From Proteus columbae (GTDB lineage Bacteria > Pseudomonadota > Gammaproteobacteria > Enterobacterales > Enterobacteriaceae): DNA of 64,000 nt. The position numbers and the translations under genes are program-made. The notes under the pieces were generated by a model. The model did not search any database and was not told where the DNA came from. It saw only the letters and a program-made list of their open reading frames with translations. Each line of letters begins with the position of its first letter. The stretch's first letter is position 1. The stretch spans positions 1,922,001 to 1,986,000 of the forward strand of contig NZ_CP043925.1 in the NCBI RefSeq assembly GCF_009914335.1, given 5' to 3'. Below, in pieces: positions 27,937 to 36,799 of the stretch.

Positions 27937-28479
27937 TTATTCATTAATAATTTTGTTTATACAATTATCAGAATATGCATCTTCTACGCTAAGATAAGAT
28001 GATTCAGTTACACAATAGCTATTAAATTGCCATTTAAATTGAATTTCATCACCTTTTTTATTTTCTAAAATAGAATAACTTGAAAAGCGGATTGGCGTGG
28101 CTTTTTGTAGGTTGTTTCCTACTTTTTCAGCACTTAACAATACAACGTGATTTTTTTTCTCAATAAATTTGAAATCAGAGATGGTGATATCTGTACCTTT
28201 AATCTTATTGCTAAAAAGACTCAAAGCATTAGCATATATGGACGGAACAATATAAACCTTTTGATCACTTCCTTTGATATAAACCGTTGCCAGATCAACA
28301 GAGGTTGAATCATTTAATGCTCGTCTAGATTTAACGACAACATCAGGAACACCATCACCATTAAAATCGATAAGATTTACTCCATATTTGAGTTTAATAT
28401 CTGCTGCTGTTGAAGCAAATGGCAACGATAAAAAAAGTAATCCTAGTCCAAGTTTTAATATATTATTCATTGAATTCAC
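27937..28479 (-). CDS. Secreted CarG-like protein of unknown function
   Basis: The 180-residue protein has a signal peptide (GLGLLFLSLPFASTAA) and then KYGVNLIDFNGDGVPDVVV, a DxNxDGxxD calcium-type loop. This opening, in which GVN-IDxNGDG follows the signal, resembles the CarG/CpmG family that protects carbapenem producers from their own antibiotic; many homologues occur in non-producers. The rest is beta-rich with two C-terminal Cys. The family link is from memory and moderate. Confidence 0.6.
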   Translation of the reverse strand: MNSMNNILKLGLGLLFLSLPFASTAADIKLKYGVNLIDFNGDGVPDVVVKSRRALNDSTSVDLATVYIKGSDQKVYIVPSIYANALSLFSNKIKGTDITISDFKFIEKKNHVVLLSAEKVGNNLQKATPIRFSSYSILENKKGDEIQFKWQFNSYCVTESSYLSVEDAYSDNCINKIINE

Positions 28480-28687
28480 TTCTTTTTTTGCTTATTACTT
28501 GCACATCAGACTACTTTGTAACAGTGATTAGTCAAGGGGTTTTATGTTTCAAAATAATACAAAATTTACATTTATATCATTTATATCATTTATAAATTAT
28601 TTTCATGATAACCACTATACTTATTTGACTATTATAAAAAGAATATATTTTTAGTGGTTATATTTTTCTTAGATTAAACATTTTTCT

Positions 28688-29077
28688 TTAATATAGAGCA
28701 ATATAATTTTTAAGATCGCTAATTCTTTCTTTTGTTTTATCTTTTAAACAACTGCTATATACCATTGGTGCTAAACTGCCACCTTGATAATAGTCAGCTT
28801 CATATTGGCAAGAGAGGTCTCTAAAATTAATCCAAACCAACTGGGCTTGTTTAAGCTGATCTTTTCGAACACCGTCTAATTTAGCATAATATTGTTGATA
28901 AATATGGTTAAGTTCTTCATCTTTTTGCTGAAAATCTTGATATACACATTGATTAATTTCAGTCTGAGTCGCCGCATTTCGACAATCAAAATTATCTGCT
29001 TGTAAATGTATAGACCAAAATAGTATACCGCCAGATATTGTACCGAATAGGATAAGTTTTTTCATCACACCGTCCAT
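28688..29077 (-). CDS. LprI-family (DUF1311) secreted protein
   Basis: The protein has 129 residues as listed, or 125 from the more likely ATG at 29065 (MKKLILFG). A signal peptide is followed by CRNAATQTEINQCVYQDFQQ, then LNHIYQQYYAKL, AQLVWINFRDLSCQYE and a final Cys in SSCLKDKTKERI. The four Cys and this motif order define the LprI/DUF1311 family, some members of which inhibit lysozyme. It is presumably periplasmic. Confidence 0.85.
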   Translation of the reverse strand: MDGVMKKLILFGTISGGILFWSIHLQADNFDCRNAATQTEINQCVYQDFQQKDEELNHIYQQYYAKLDGVRKDQLKQAQLVWINFRDLSCQYEADYYQGGSLAPMVYSSCLKDKTKERISDLKNYIALY

Positions 29078-29615
29078 TTTTGATTAAAAATATCGCTAAA
29101 GATATTCACTTCATTCCTTTACTACTTAATTTAAAAGATAAAAACAAAGTAAGCTATTTATCATTTTAGCAATATTTCTTATATGACAATTACGTGAAGA
29201 TAACGAAAAAATACTCTATTTTAGATAATCCAATTTAGACAACAATATTTAACCTTGAGTAATTATACTGATATTTTGTTTAGAGAGAATATCTATTTAA
29301 TAAAAATTTAAAAAAATGATAACTCAATATCTTTTTTCTTTAACAATAAATGTCATTTGTAAAAAAAACTAAGTAAAATAGTAGTTATATTCTATTATTT
29401 GTTTTTTTGTATTGAATCACGTTTATTGAAAATATCTAATCAATTTTACTTTAATAAGTAACTCATCTTACCAGTTCCTATTTAAGCAAATTTTAATAAA
29501 ATTAATTCAATTAATTAGACTAACTAGTCTAATTGGTACATATTATATAAATAGAGACATAAATGATTTATTTATATTACTCACGGGTCTACACCCATAG
29601 TGGATTTTTCAAGAT
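29078..29615. other. Long AT-rich intergenic region before the hydrolase gene
   Basis: About 540 bases without a gene. The only clear element is the perfect inverted repeat at 29514-29533; a TATTATATAA about 15 bases after it could be a -10 region. Confidence 0.55.
29514..29533. promoter_or_regulatory. Perfect palindrome, probable operator
   Basis: ATTAGACTAACTAGTCTAAT has two perfect 8-base arms around AACT. It lies just upstream of a likely promoter for the hydrolase gene, as MarR- or TetR-type operators do. No such regulator gene is adjacent. Confidence 0.6.
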
Positions 29616-30704
29616 ATGAAAAAATGTTTCAAATCAATTTGGTTTTATTTAGGATTTATTGTACTTCTTTTTGTGATTATCATTAGTCGTGGCCAGTATT
29701 CTGATTTTGAATTGGATGATCATGCCTTAGCGATAACACCGATTAATTTTACTTCTAAAACAGATACTTTATCTGGAACATTAATTTTACCTAATCAGAA
29801 TAATATAAAAGCAGTTGCTATTTTTGTTCATGGTGATGGTGCTCAAGATCGCTTTTCAAATAGTGGATATTTGCCATTAATTAATAGCTTACTGGATTCT
29901 GGCATTGGTGTGTATACATGGGATAAAGCCGGTGTAGGAGAGAGCCAAGGAAATTGGTTGTTTCAATCTATGCAAGATAGAGCAGATGAAGCACAAATAG
30001 CATTAAAAATTCTTCAAAAAAAATTTACTCATACAGATATTAAAGTTGGTTATTTAGGATTTTCACAGGCTGGATGGGTTATCCCTATTGCAGCGACGCA
30101 ATCTAAACCTGATTTTTCCGTTATTATTGGTGGAGCTGTGAATTGGCGAGCTCAAGGCGTTTATTATCAGCAAGTACGTTTAAAAGCCGACAATATTGAT
30201 GATAATGAAATTGCTCGAAGAGTCTCAGAGCAACTGCAACAAAATGATCGTGTGTTTGGCATTAATGGTAACCATGATATTTCAGCGCAAAGAGATATGT
30301 CTGACGATCGTTTCTATTTTGTTGTTCAAAACTATTTAAGTGATTCATCTCAAGATTTACCGCACATGAATGGGCGGGTACTGGCTATGTTTGGTGAGTT
30401 AGATCTTAATGTCGATGCTCCAAAAAACGCATGTTTATATAGAACACTATTAGGAAATCATGTAGATAAAACAGTCACCCTATTCCCCAATGCTTCTCAT
30501 AGTTTATTAAAAGCGCCTTTCTTTAATTACCAGTTAGATAATCAATGGCCTTGGTGGAAGCAGATGCTTTTCATTTATCAAGGACAAGATAGTTATTCCC
30601 CAGATGCTTTAAATTACTTAACATCGTGGATCACTGAAGAGACGACAATATCTTCTGATTTCATTGATTTTAAATGTGAAAATAGGAATACAAATTTAAA
30701 ATAA
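29616..30704 (+). CDS. Membrane-anchored alpha/beta hydrolase
   Basis: The 362-residue protein has one N-terminal membrane segment (FYLGFIVLLFVIIIS) and then an alpha/beta hydrolase fold. FVHGDGAQD is the oxyanion region, GFSQAG holds the nucleophilic Ser, GELDLNVDA probably the acidic residue and NASHSLL the catalytic His. The domain probably faces the periplasm. It resembles serine esterase/peptidase-like hydrolases; the substrate is unknown. A palindromic operator lies upstream, suggesting an inducible gene. Confidence 0.85.
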   Translation: MKKCFKSIWFYLGFIVLLFVIIISRGQYSDFELDDHALAITPINFTSKTDTLSGTLILPNQNNIKAVAIFVHGDGAQDRFSNSGYLPLINSLLDSGIGVYTWDKAGVGESQGNWLFQSMQDRADEAQIALKILQKKFTHTDIKVGYLGFSQAGWVIPIAATQSKPDFSVIIGGAVNWRAQGVYYQQVRLKADNIDDNEIARRVSEQLQQNDRVFGINGNHDISAQRDMSDDRFYFVVQNYLSDSSQDLPHMNGRVLAMFGELDLNVDAPKNACLYRTLLGNHVDKTVTLFPNASHSLLKAPFFNYQLDNQWPWWKQMLFIYQGQDSYSPDALNYLTSWITEETTISSDFIDFKCENRNTNLK

Positions 30705-30714
30705 AATGTAAATA

Positions 30715-30745
30715 ACGCCTAAATGAGAGTTTTTCCTTAGGCATT
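30715..30745. terminator. Terminator after the hydrolase gene
   Basis: GCCTAA and TTAGGC arms flank a T-rich loop just after the hydrolase stop. The stem is short. Confidence 0.5.
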
Positions 30746-30762
30746 AAAGTGTAAAAAATATA

Positions 30763-31029
30763 TTATAAATCAATTTGATACTCAATGATTTCTCTGATTT
30801 TTATTAATGCATCACGCAATAAATTAATATCAATTGAAGCTAGTGCAATACGAATTGCATGAGGAATATTGGTCGTTGTGGCATAAGGCTCAGCGGTTGC
30901 AACAGATATTTGTAATTGATGTAATGAAGCAACAATTTTATCGGCTCTCACTTCTTCAGGTAAAGGGATCCATAAAAAATAAGAAGTTGGATGATGAATA
31001 TAAGAAAGTCTTTCAAATATCTCACTCAC
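30763..31029 (-). pseudogene. 3' remnant of a MocR-type (GntR/aminotransferase) regulator
   Basis: The 88 residues match the C-terminal tail of MocR regulators: HHPTSYFLWIPLPEEVRADK, AEPYATTTNIPHAIRIALAS and LRDALIKIREII. The HTH and nearly all of the aminotransferase domain (over 350 residues) are missing. The fragment ends exactly where the remnant of a divergent EamA transporter begins. Regulator and transporter of this kind are usually divergent neighbours, so one deletion removed both 5' ends. Confidence 0.75.
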
Positions 31030-31030
31030 T

Positions 31031-31658
31031 ATTTTTTATCGCTGCTGTGCATCTTTGCGTAATAAACGCTCTAATTTATCAACAACCTTGTTTTTTAGCT
31101 TTATTACCATTATCTACGGCAATTTTTGCGGTAATACGTGGTGGTGAAAAGCCTCGCCCTATTTTTTGGTTTTTTTCTATTATTGGTAGTTTGTTGGTGA
31201 TGGGCTATGCCCTTTCTCAAGGTGGAGTATCATCAATCAGTGCAGATTTATTAATGATAGCGTCAGTAATTGTTTGTGGTTTAGGTTATGCCGAAGGTGC
31301 GAGTTTAACGAAAGCATTAGGCGGATGGCAGGTTATATGTTGTGCATTAATTGTATCTTTACCTCCAATGCTTATTCTTAGCTTTATTCTTATGCCTGAA
31401 GAGCTCGCTACAATTAGTGTTTCAGCATGGGTAGGCTTAGGCTATGTCTCGCTTTTTAGTATGTTGATTGGCTTTATATTTTGGTACAAAGGATTATCAC
31501 AAGGTGGGATCGCGGCAGTAGGACAACTTCAATTATTACAACCATTCTTTGGCTTAGGTTTAGCCGCTGTATTACTTCATGAATCTGTCAATTTATTGAT
31601 GTTGTTAGTCACCATTGGTGTTATTTTTTGTGTCGCTGGCTCAAGAAAATATGCTTAA
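31031..31658 (+). pseudogene. 3' remnant of an EamA/DMT family transporter
   Basis: The sequence encodes the second half of an EamA permease: ALLPLSTAIFAVIRGGEKPR, SIIGSLLVMGYALSQGG, YAEGASLTKALGGWQV and GLSQGGIAAVGQLQLLQPFF, about five to six membrane segments. The first half and the start are missing; the open frame continues upstream only through antisense of the MocR remnant. It is the partner of that remnant and cannot make a normal ten-segment transporter. Confidence 0.8.
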
Positions 31659-31675
31659 TTAAAAAGAAACTAAAA

Positions 31676-31706
31676 AAACACGCTAAATAGGGTTATTTAA
31701 CGTGTT

Positions 31707-31708
<2 letters not shown>
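31676..31708. terminator. Bidirectional terminator between EamA remnant and VOC gene
   Basis: AAAACACG-TAAATA and TATTTAACGTGTTTT pair, with A and T tracts on either side. It overlaps the VOC stop region. Confidence 0.75.
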
Positions 31709-32114
<406 letters not shown>

Positions 32115-32118
32115 TCAA

Positions 32119-33219
32119 TTAAAGTTCACACTTCGTTTTTAAAACAGCTGTTTTTCTATGGTGATCTAGTGCTAACTCAATTAATTTAGTAATTAATGAT
32201 TGATAGCCTAAACCTGCACTCTGCCATAATTTGGGATACATACTAATATTGGTAAAACCAGGTAGTGTGTTTATTTCATTGATCACAACACGATTATCTT
32301 GCGTTAAGAACACATCTACACGAGCCATACCTAAGCAATTAAGAACACGGTATGCTTTTAATGCAACTTGGCGAATATTCACACTCGTATTTTCTTCCAT
32401 TACCGCTGGGACAACGACTTTAGCACCGTCTTCATCGATATATTTTGTGTTATAGGCATAGAAAGCATCGTTTAATACAATTTCACCACAAGGGCTAACT
32501 TCTGGATCTTCATTACCTAAAACAGCACACTCTATTTCACGACCTACAATAGCACTTTCAACAATCACTTTAAGATCGTATTCAAAAGCCATTGCTAATG
32601 CAGCGTTGAATTCTTCTTCATTATTAACTTTGCTAATTCCTACAGAAGAACCTAGGTTTGCAGGCTTAATAAATAAAGGAAGTCCTAATTGACGAACCAT
32701 TTCATTGTAAGGAATATCATTAATTTGATGCGCCATAATAGTAATAAATGGCGCAACCGCTAATCCGGCACCATCAAGTAGGCGTTTAGTAATATCTTTG
32801 TCCATACAAGCTGCTGAACTCATGATATTTGGTCCTACATAAGGCATATCAATCATGTGTAATAAGCCTTGGAGCGTCCCATCTTCACCGTACGCACCAT
32901 GGACAATTGGGAATACAACATCAATTTGAGGTAGTGCCTGGCCATCTTCAAGTGAAATAAATTGGTTTTTTACACTACCAGGAATAATAGCAACCGCTCT
33001 TAAAGGTTTGCTTAATGAAATAGTTTTAGGATTATCGCTATTTAGTAAATAATCAGTTTCTGAATATTCATGCCACTGACCTTGTTCATTAATACCGATT
33101 AAGCAAAGGTCGAATTTCGTTCGATCTAATTCATTAATAATGTTTTTTGCTGACTGTAATGAAACTTGATGTTCTGTGGATTTACCACCAAAAATAATAG
33201 CGACTCTTAATTTACTCAT
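32119..33219 (-). CDS. ddlA: D-alanine:D-alanine ligase A
   Basis: The 366-residue ATP-grasp enzyme joins two D-Ala for peptidoglycan. Landmarks are FGGKSTEHQVSLQSA at the N-terminus, FPIVHGAYGEDGTLQG, AACMDKDITKRLL, the ATP-binding LFIKPANLGSSVGISKV, and EINTLPGFTNISMYPKLW at the C-terminus. The sequence follows E. coli DdlA rather than DdlB, which is shorter and lies in the mraZ-ftsZ cluster. It is divergent from the ABC-F gene and its leader. Confidence 0.95.
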   Translation of the reverse strand: MSKLRVAIIFGGKSTEHQVSLQSAKNIINELDRTKFDLCLIGINEQGQWHEYSETDYLLNSDNPKTISLSKPLRAVAIIPGSVKNQFISLEDGQALPQIDVVFPIVHGAYGEDGTLQGLLHMIDMPYVGPNIMSSAACMDKDITKRLLDGAGLAVAPFITIMAHQINDIPYNEMVRQLGLPLFIKPANLGSSVGISKVNNEEEFNAALAMAFEYDLKVIVESAIVGREIECAVLGNEDPEVSPCGEIVLNDAFYAYNTKYIDEDGAKVVVPAVMEENTSVNIRQVALKAYRVLNCLGMARVDVFLTQDNRVVINEINTLPGFTNISMYPKLWQSAGLGYQSLITKLIELALDHHRKTAVLKTKCEL

Positions 33220-33502
33220 TTTCTAACCTTTTATAGGACAGCTATAGCGAATAGGTAGCAATATATCATGATAAAAACCCCCAATGTAGGTGGATAGTTC
33301 TTATCTGCGAAAAATTACGATAAAATGATGAAATTCTATGATTTAGAGTGTTAAAACATCACTATTTCAAGTTATAGAGTTTCCTTAGCGGTAACACACA
33401 AAATAACACCTTTTACCTCTTTTATAAGATTGTATGTCGTAACCCTATCTTGATAGAATCACACTACCGATTAACTTTTAAACTTAGAGAAGGAGGCTAA
33501 TT

Positions 33503-33586
33503 ATGTTTTTGTGTGATCTTATTGAATACTCACACTTCTTTGGTAATCGCCACAGCTCAGGCTTTCACAGTAATTTACTGCGTTAA
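33503..33586 (+). CDS. 27-residue leader peptide before the ABC-F gene
   Basis: An ATG at 33503 with a strong AGAAGGAGG ribosome site opens a short frame that starts MFLCDLIEYSHFFGNRHS, ends FHSNLLR and stops at TAA 33584-33586, about 100 bases before the ABC-F gene. The ribosome site is better than that of the main gene. The frame's 3' half is one arm of a perfect hairpin. These are the marks of a regulatory leader on which ribosomes can stall. Confidence 0.72.
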   Translation: MFLCDLIEYSHFFGNRHSSGFHSNLLR

Positions 33587-33686
33587 CCTGCCTGAGCGAC
33601 GTTAACTATTACCTCTCCTCAGCTTACAGGGTTATCGCTTGATATTGCCCAAGGCGTTTTTACGCCTAAAGAATGAGTAAGCTATG
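33555..33686 (+). promoter_or_regulatory. Translational attenuator with competing hairpins
   Basis: Arm 1 GCTCAGGC (33555-33562, inside the leader frame) pairs perfectly with arm 2 GCCTGAGC (33590-33597). Arm 3 CTCAGCTTAC (33618-33627) pairs with GTAAGCT (33677-33683), directly before the ABC-F ATG, and CTC can continue with GAG after it. Alternatively TAACCTGCCTGAG (33584-33596) pairs with CTCAGCTTACAGGGTTA (33618-33634), which frees the start site. These are the 1:2, 3:4 and 2:3 pairings of ermC-type attenuation. Energies were not computed. Confidence 0.62.
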
Positions 33687-35432
33687 AGCACATTATTATC
33701 TACACAAAATCTGTCTTTCCATAATAATCACGGTTTATTATTAAATGATATTTCTTTAGCACTGATTAAAGGTGAGAAGATTGGTTTAATTGGTTATAAC
33801 GGTTGTGGGAAAAGTACTTTATTAAAATTACTTTCACATCAATTATCACCAAGTTCGGGTGTTATTTCTGTCGCTAATCAAACGGTTATGGCGTATATAG
33901 AACAACACTTACCCACTGAATTACAGTCAATGACTTTAATGGATGCTGTACTTCATAAATTACCTGAAGAATACAGTTCATCTGAAGGCTGGCGAGCTGA
34001 ATTATTGCTAAGTGAAATGGGATTTAAACTTCACGAAAAAGATCTCCTTGTCTCGCAATTAAGTGGTGGTCAACACACTCGTTTATTATTAGCGAGAGCG
34101 TTAATTATTGAGCCTGATTTATTATTACTTGATGAACCAAGTAACCACCTCGATTTACCCACTATTTTATGGTTGGAAACATTTTTAAAACAGTGGCGTG
34201 GTAGCTTCATTCTGGTTTCACATGATAATACGTTATTAGACAACGTAACAAATTGTACATGGATTATTCGTGATAAATCGCTATCTATATTTCGGTTACC
34301 CTGCTCTCAAGCTCGAGTTGCACAAGAAGAGCAAGATATCAGTGCACAACATCGCTATGATGCACAGCAAAAAGAAATAGATAGAATAGCCCAAAGTGCG
34401 AAACAACTCGCAATATGGGGACACGTTTATGATAACGAGAATTTATCTCGTAAAGCTAAACAGATGGAAAAGCATATTGTTCGTTTAAAAGATGAGCAAA
34501 CTGAAGTGGCGTCTGGAAATCAGTGGGTATTACAGTTTTCTGGTACGGCATTACGTGCTGATAGGCTCTGCGAATTAAATCAACTTGCTGTTATTCCTGC
34601 TGAAAATACACCCGTTTTATATACTGTTGAAAATCAGCGTATAAAAAGTGGTGATCGAGTAGCAATAATTGGGGCTAATGGAACAGGTAAATCATCATTA
34701 TTAAAGATGATTTGGTCACTTAGTTTAGTTGAGATAAGTGAACAAAATGCAATAAAGCTGCATCCCCGAGTTGAATTGGGTTATTACGATCAAAAAATTG
34801 CTCAATTAGTTGATAATGATACCCTTTCTGATGCGTTAAAACCTTTTGCACCAATAACGGATGAACAGAGAAAAATGGCGCTTATTAGTGCTGGCTTTGT
34901 TTATACGCGCCACGGGCAGAAAGTGAGTACATTAAGTGGTGGTGAACGAGCGCGTTTATTGTTTGTTGGCCTGAGTTTAGCAAACTATTCTTTATTAATG
35001 TTGGATGAGCCAACAAACCATATTGATATGGAAGGCAAAAAGGCATTAGCTGAACAAATTAACCAATTTCCTGGTGGTGTTTTATTAGTTAGCCATGATA
35101 GAGAATTGATTGAAAGTAGCTGTAATCGTTTTTGGTATATTCATAATGATGTTTTAACAGAACACCATGATATTGAAGCGATTTATCAGCTTATCTCCGA
35201 AGAAGAAATGCCAGAAACTCTGCTAGTGGATAAACTCAATAATTTGCAGAATATCTCATCAGTTCCAGTAGTTTCACATCATGATGATGATGAAAAACTC
35301 TTTAAGTTAATTGAGCTAGAAGAGAAATTAGAGGCCGATTTAGCACGTAAAATTAACCATCAAAAACCTGCTTTGCAAGCACAATGGAAATTAGAGATTA
35401 ACCAGCTAAAGCAAGCACTCAAATTGATATAA
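33684..35432 (+). CDS. ABC-F family protein, possibly ribosome protection against antibiotics
   Basis: The 582-residue protein has two ABC domains and no membrane segment. Walker A motifs are GYNGCGKST and GANGTGKSS, signatures LSGGQHTR and LSGGERAR, Walker B LLLLDEPSNHLD and LLMLDEPTNHID. The linker after the first domain holds the charged helical arm (about residues 215-285), and the C-terminus is a coiled-coil tail. It is clearly different from YbiT at 2 kb and is not a standard Uup, EttA or YheS by the motifs I recall. A leader peptide and switchable hairpins before it are typical of antibiotic-resistance ABC-F genes. The antibiotic, if any, is unknown. Confidence 0.85.
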   Translation: MSTLLSTQNLSFHNNHGLLLNDISLALIKGEKIGLIGYNGCGKSTLLKLLSHQLSPSSGVISVANQTVMAYIEQHLPTELQSMTLMDAVLHKLPEEYSSSEGWRAELLLSEMGFKLHEKDLLVSQLSGGQHTRLLLARALIIEPDLLLLDEPSNHLDLPTILWLETFLKQWRGSFILVSHDNTLLDNVTNCTWIIRDKSLSIFRLPCSQARVAQEEQDISAQHRYDAQQKEIDRIAQSAKQLAIWGHVYDNENLSRKAKQMEKHIVRLKDEQTEVASGNQWVLQFSGTALRADRLCELNQLAVIPAENTPVLYTVENQRIKSGDRVAIIGANGTGKSSLLKMIWSLSLVEISEQNAIKLHPRVELGYYDQKIAQLVDNDTLSDALKPFAPITDEQRKMALISAGFVYTRHGQKVSTLSGGERARLLFVGLSLANYSLLMLDEPTNHIDMEGKKALAEQINQFPGGVLLVSHDRELIESSCNRFWYIHNDVLTEHHDIEAIYQLISEEEMPETLLVDKLNNLQNISSVPVVSHHDDDEKLFKLIELEEKLEADLARKINHQKPALQAQWKLEINQLKQALKLI

Positions 35433-35456
35433 AATAAATAAGATTTTGTTTAAGTT

Positions 35457-35483
35457 AAAAGGATCACGCTGTGATCCTTTTTT
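35457..35483. terminator. Bidirectional terminator after the ABC-F gene
   Basis: AAAAGGATCAC-GCT-GTGATCCTTTTTT is a perfect stem with a T run, between convergent genes. Confidence 0.9.
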
Positions 35484-35491
35484 ATTTATTC

Positions 35492-35812
35492 TTATTTTAC
35501 TAATTGATATTCAATAAGATATAAAGATTTCGTTGTCGGATAAATATCTTTGATAAGCGCTTTCAACACGGGAAGTGTCATGCCTTCCTGTTGTGCGTGA
35601 TACTCATTGATATCATCATAACGTAAAGGTGATACCGCTATGATTTTCAATTTTCCATAATGAGTACGATGTTCATTAGCAAATAATTCAACAATGCTTC
35701 CTGGTTTGTAATTACTTTCACTTTCATCTCTGATAGTAATCATTTTTTTTTCTTCAAGAATGGAAGGGATCAAACGTTCAAAAAAAGTAATTTCTGTTGG
35801 TATTGCCGACAT
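35492..35812 (-). CDS. yqfB: YqfB-like ASCH-domain N4-acetylcytidine amidohydrolase
   Basis: The 106-residue protein matches E. coli YqfB along its length: ITFFERLIPSILEEKKMITI, RDESESNYKPGSIVEL, EYHAQQEGMTLPVLKALIKD and DIYP near the end. YqfB is a small ASCH-fold enzyme that removes acetyl groups from N4-acetylcytidine. It lies 61 bases after the ada-like gene on the same strand. Confidence 0.88.
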   Translation of the reverse strand: MSAIPTEITFFERLIPSILEEKKMITIRDESESNYKPGSIVELFANEHRTHYGKLKIIAVSPLRYDDINEYHAQQEGMTLPVLKALIKDIYPTTKSLYLIEYQLVK

Positions 35813-35873
35813 AATATTGACTCATAAATTTATTGATAAATTGCTGATTATTTTATCATGCAATAACTACTTT

Positions 35874-36722
35874 TTATTCTTTTTTACCCTCAAGGGTATT
35901 ATTTAAAGCCTCCGTCTGAAGCAACTTAGCCTTACGTTCAATGCCCCAACGATAACCAGATAATTCACCATTTTGTCGAATAACACGATGACATGGAATA
36001 GCAACTGCTAGCTTATTAGCTGCGCAAGCATTAGCGACAGCGCGATATGCCTTAGGTGCTCCAATTTTGTCGGCGATTTCTTGGTAAGTCATCGTGCTAC
36101 CAAAAGGGATATCTAATAATGCCTGCCAAACTTTTTGCTGAAATACCGTACCTTGGATATCAAGAGGTAAAGATAAGGGTTGTTTGGGTAATTCAATAAA
36201 GCCGATTACTTGTGCAATGACTTGCTCAAACTCTTCATTGGCACCAATTAATTCAGCCAAAGGGAATTGTTTTTGCAAATCTTCTAATAACAGCTCTGCA
36301 TCATCCCCCAACATAATGGCACAAATCCCCTTTTCACTTTGTGCCACAAGAATATTTCCCAAAGAGCATTGAGCGATAGCAAAAAAGATAGCAATATTCT
36401 TACCACCTGTACGCCAATTTGTTGGCGTCATTCCTAATATCGCGGTTGCATTTTCATAGAAACGGCTATTCGCATTGAAGCCTGATTGATAAATCGCATC
36501 TGTAATACTGCCATCTTGAACTAACGCTTTTTTTATTAATTTTTGACGATAAGCATTAGCATAATCTTTTGGTGTGATCCCCATCGTTGATTTAAATAAG
36601 CGATGGAAATGATATGGGCTTGCCATAACATGCTCTGCAATACAGGTAAGCGACACGTCACCGTTATTTTCTTCAATAAAACGGCAGGCTCGCTCAATAA
36701 GTTGATTATGTTTACTTTCCAT
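35874..36722 (-). CDS. AraC-type HTH fused to O6-alkylguanine-DNA alkyltransferase (Ada-like, no N-terminal Ada domain)
   Basis: The 282-residue protein has an AraC double HTH in residues 1-105 (HVMASPYHFHRLFKSTMGIT; IYQSGFNANSRFYE) and a methyltransferase domain in the second half. The active-site Cys is in AIPCHRVIRQNGELSGYRWG. Classical Ada has in addition an N-terminal zinc domain with the phosphotriester-accepting Cys; it is absent here, so the activating switch must differ. It is downstream of an AlkA-like glycosylase gene, so the two form an alkylation-repair pair. Confidence 0.88.
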   Translation of the reverse strand: MESKHNQLIERACRFIEENNGDVSLTCIAEHVMASPYHFHRLFKSTMGITPKDYANAYRQKLIKKALVQDGSITDAIYQSGFNANSRFYENATAILGMTPTNWRTGGKNIAIFFAIAQCSLGNILVAQSEKGICAIMLGDDAELLLEDLQKQFPLAELIGANEEFEQVIAQVIGFIELPKQPLSLPLDIQGTVFQQKVWQALLDIPFGSTMTYQEIADKIGAPKAYRAVANACAANKLAVAIPCHRVIRQNGELSGYRWGIERKAKLLQTEALNNTLEGKKE

Positions 36723-36799
36723 TATGGTAGTCCTTTAAATGCGGGATTATGGCTATTATTGACAAACATAATGAATAAAGAACTCCGTTTGTTGCTCAA

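Noticed and set aside
30834..31030. In-frame 5' extension of the EamA fragment as a new start of a working transporter
   Set aside because: The extension is antisense of the MocR remnant and has no membrane segments like an EamA N-terminal half.
33652..33667. Stem AGGCGT-TTTT-ACGCCT as an intrinsic terminator before the ABC-F gene
   Set aside because: It has no T run after it, so transcription termination is less likely than control of translation.
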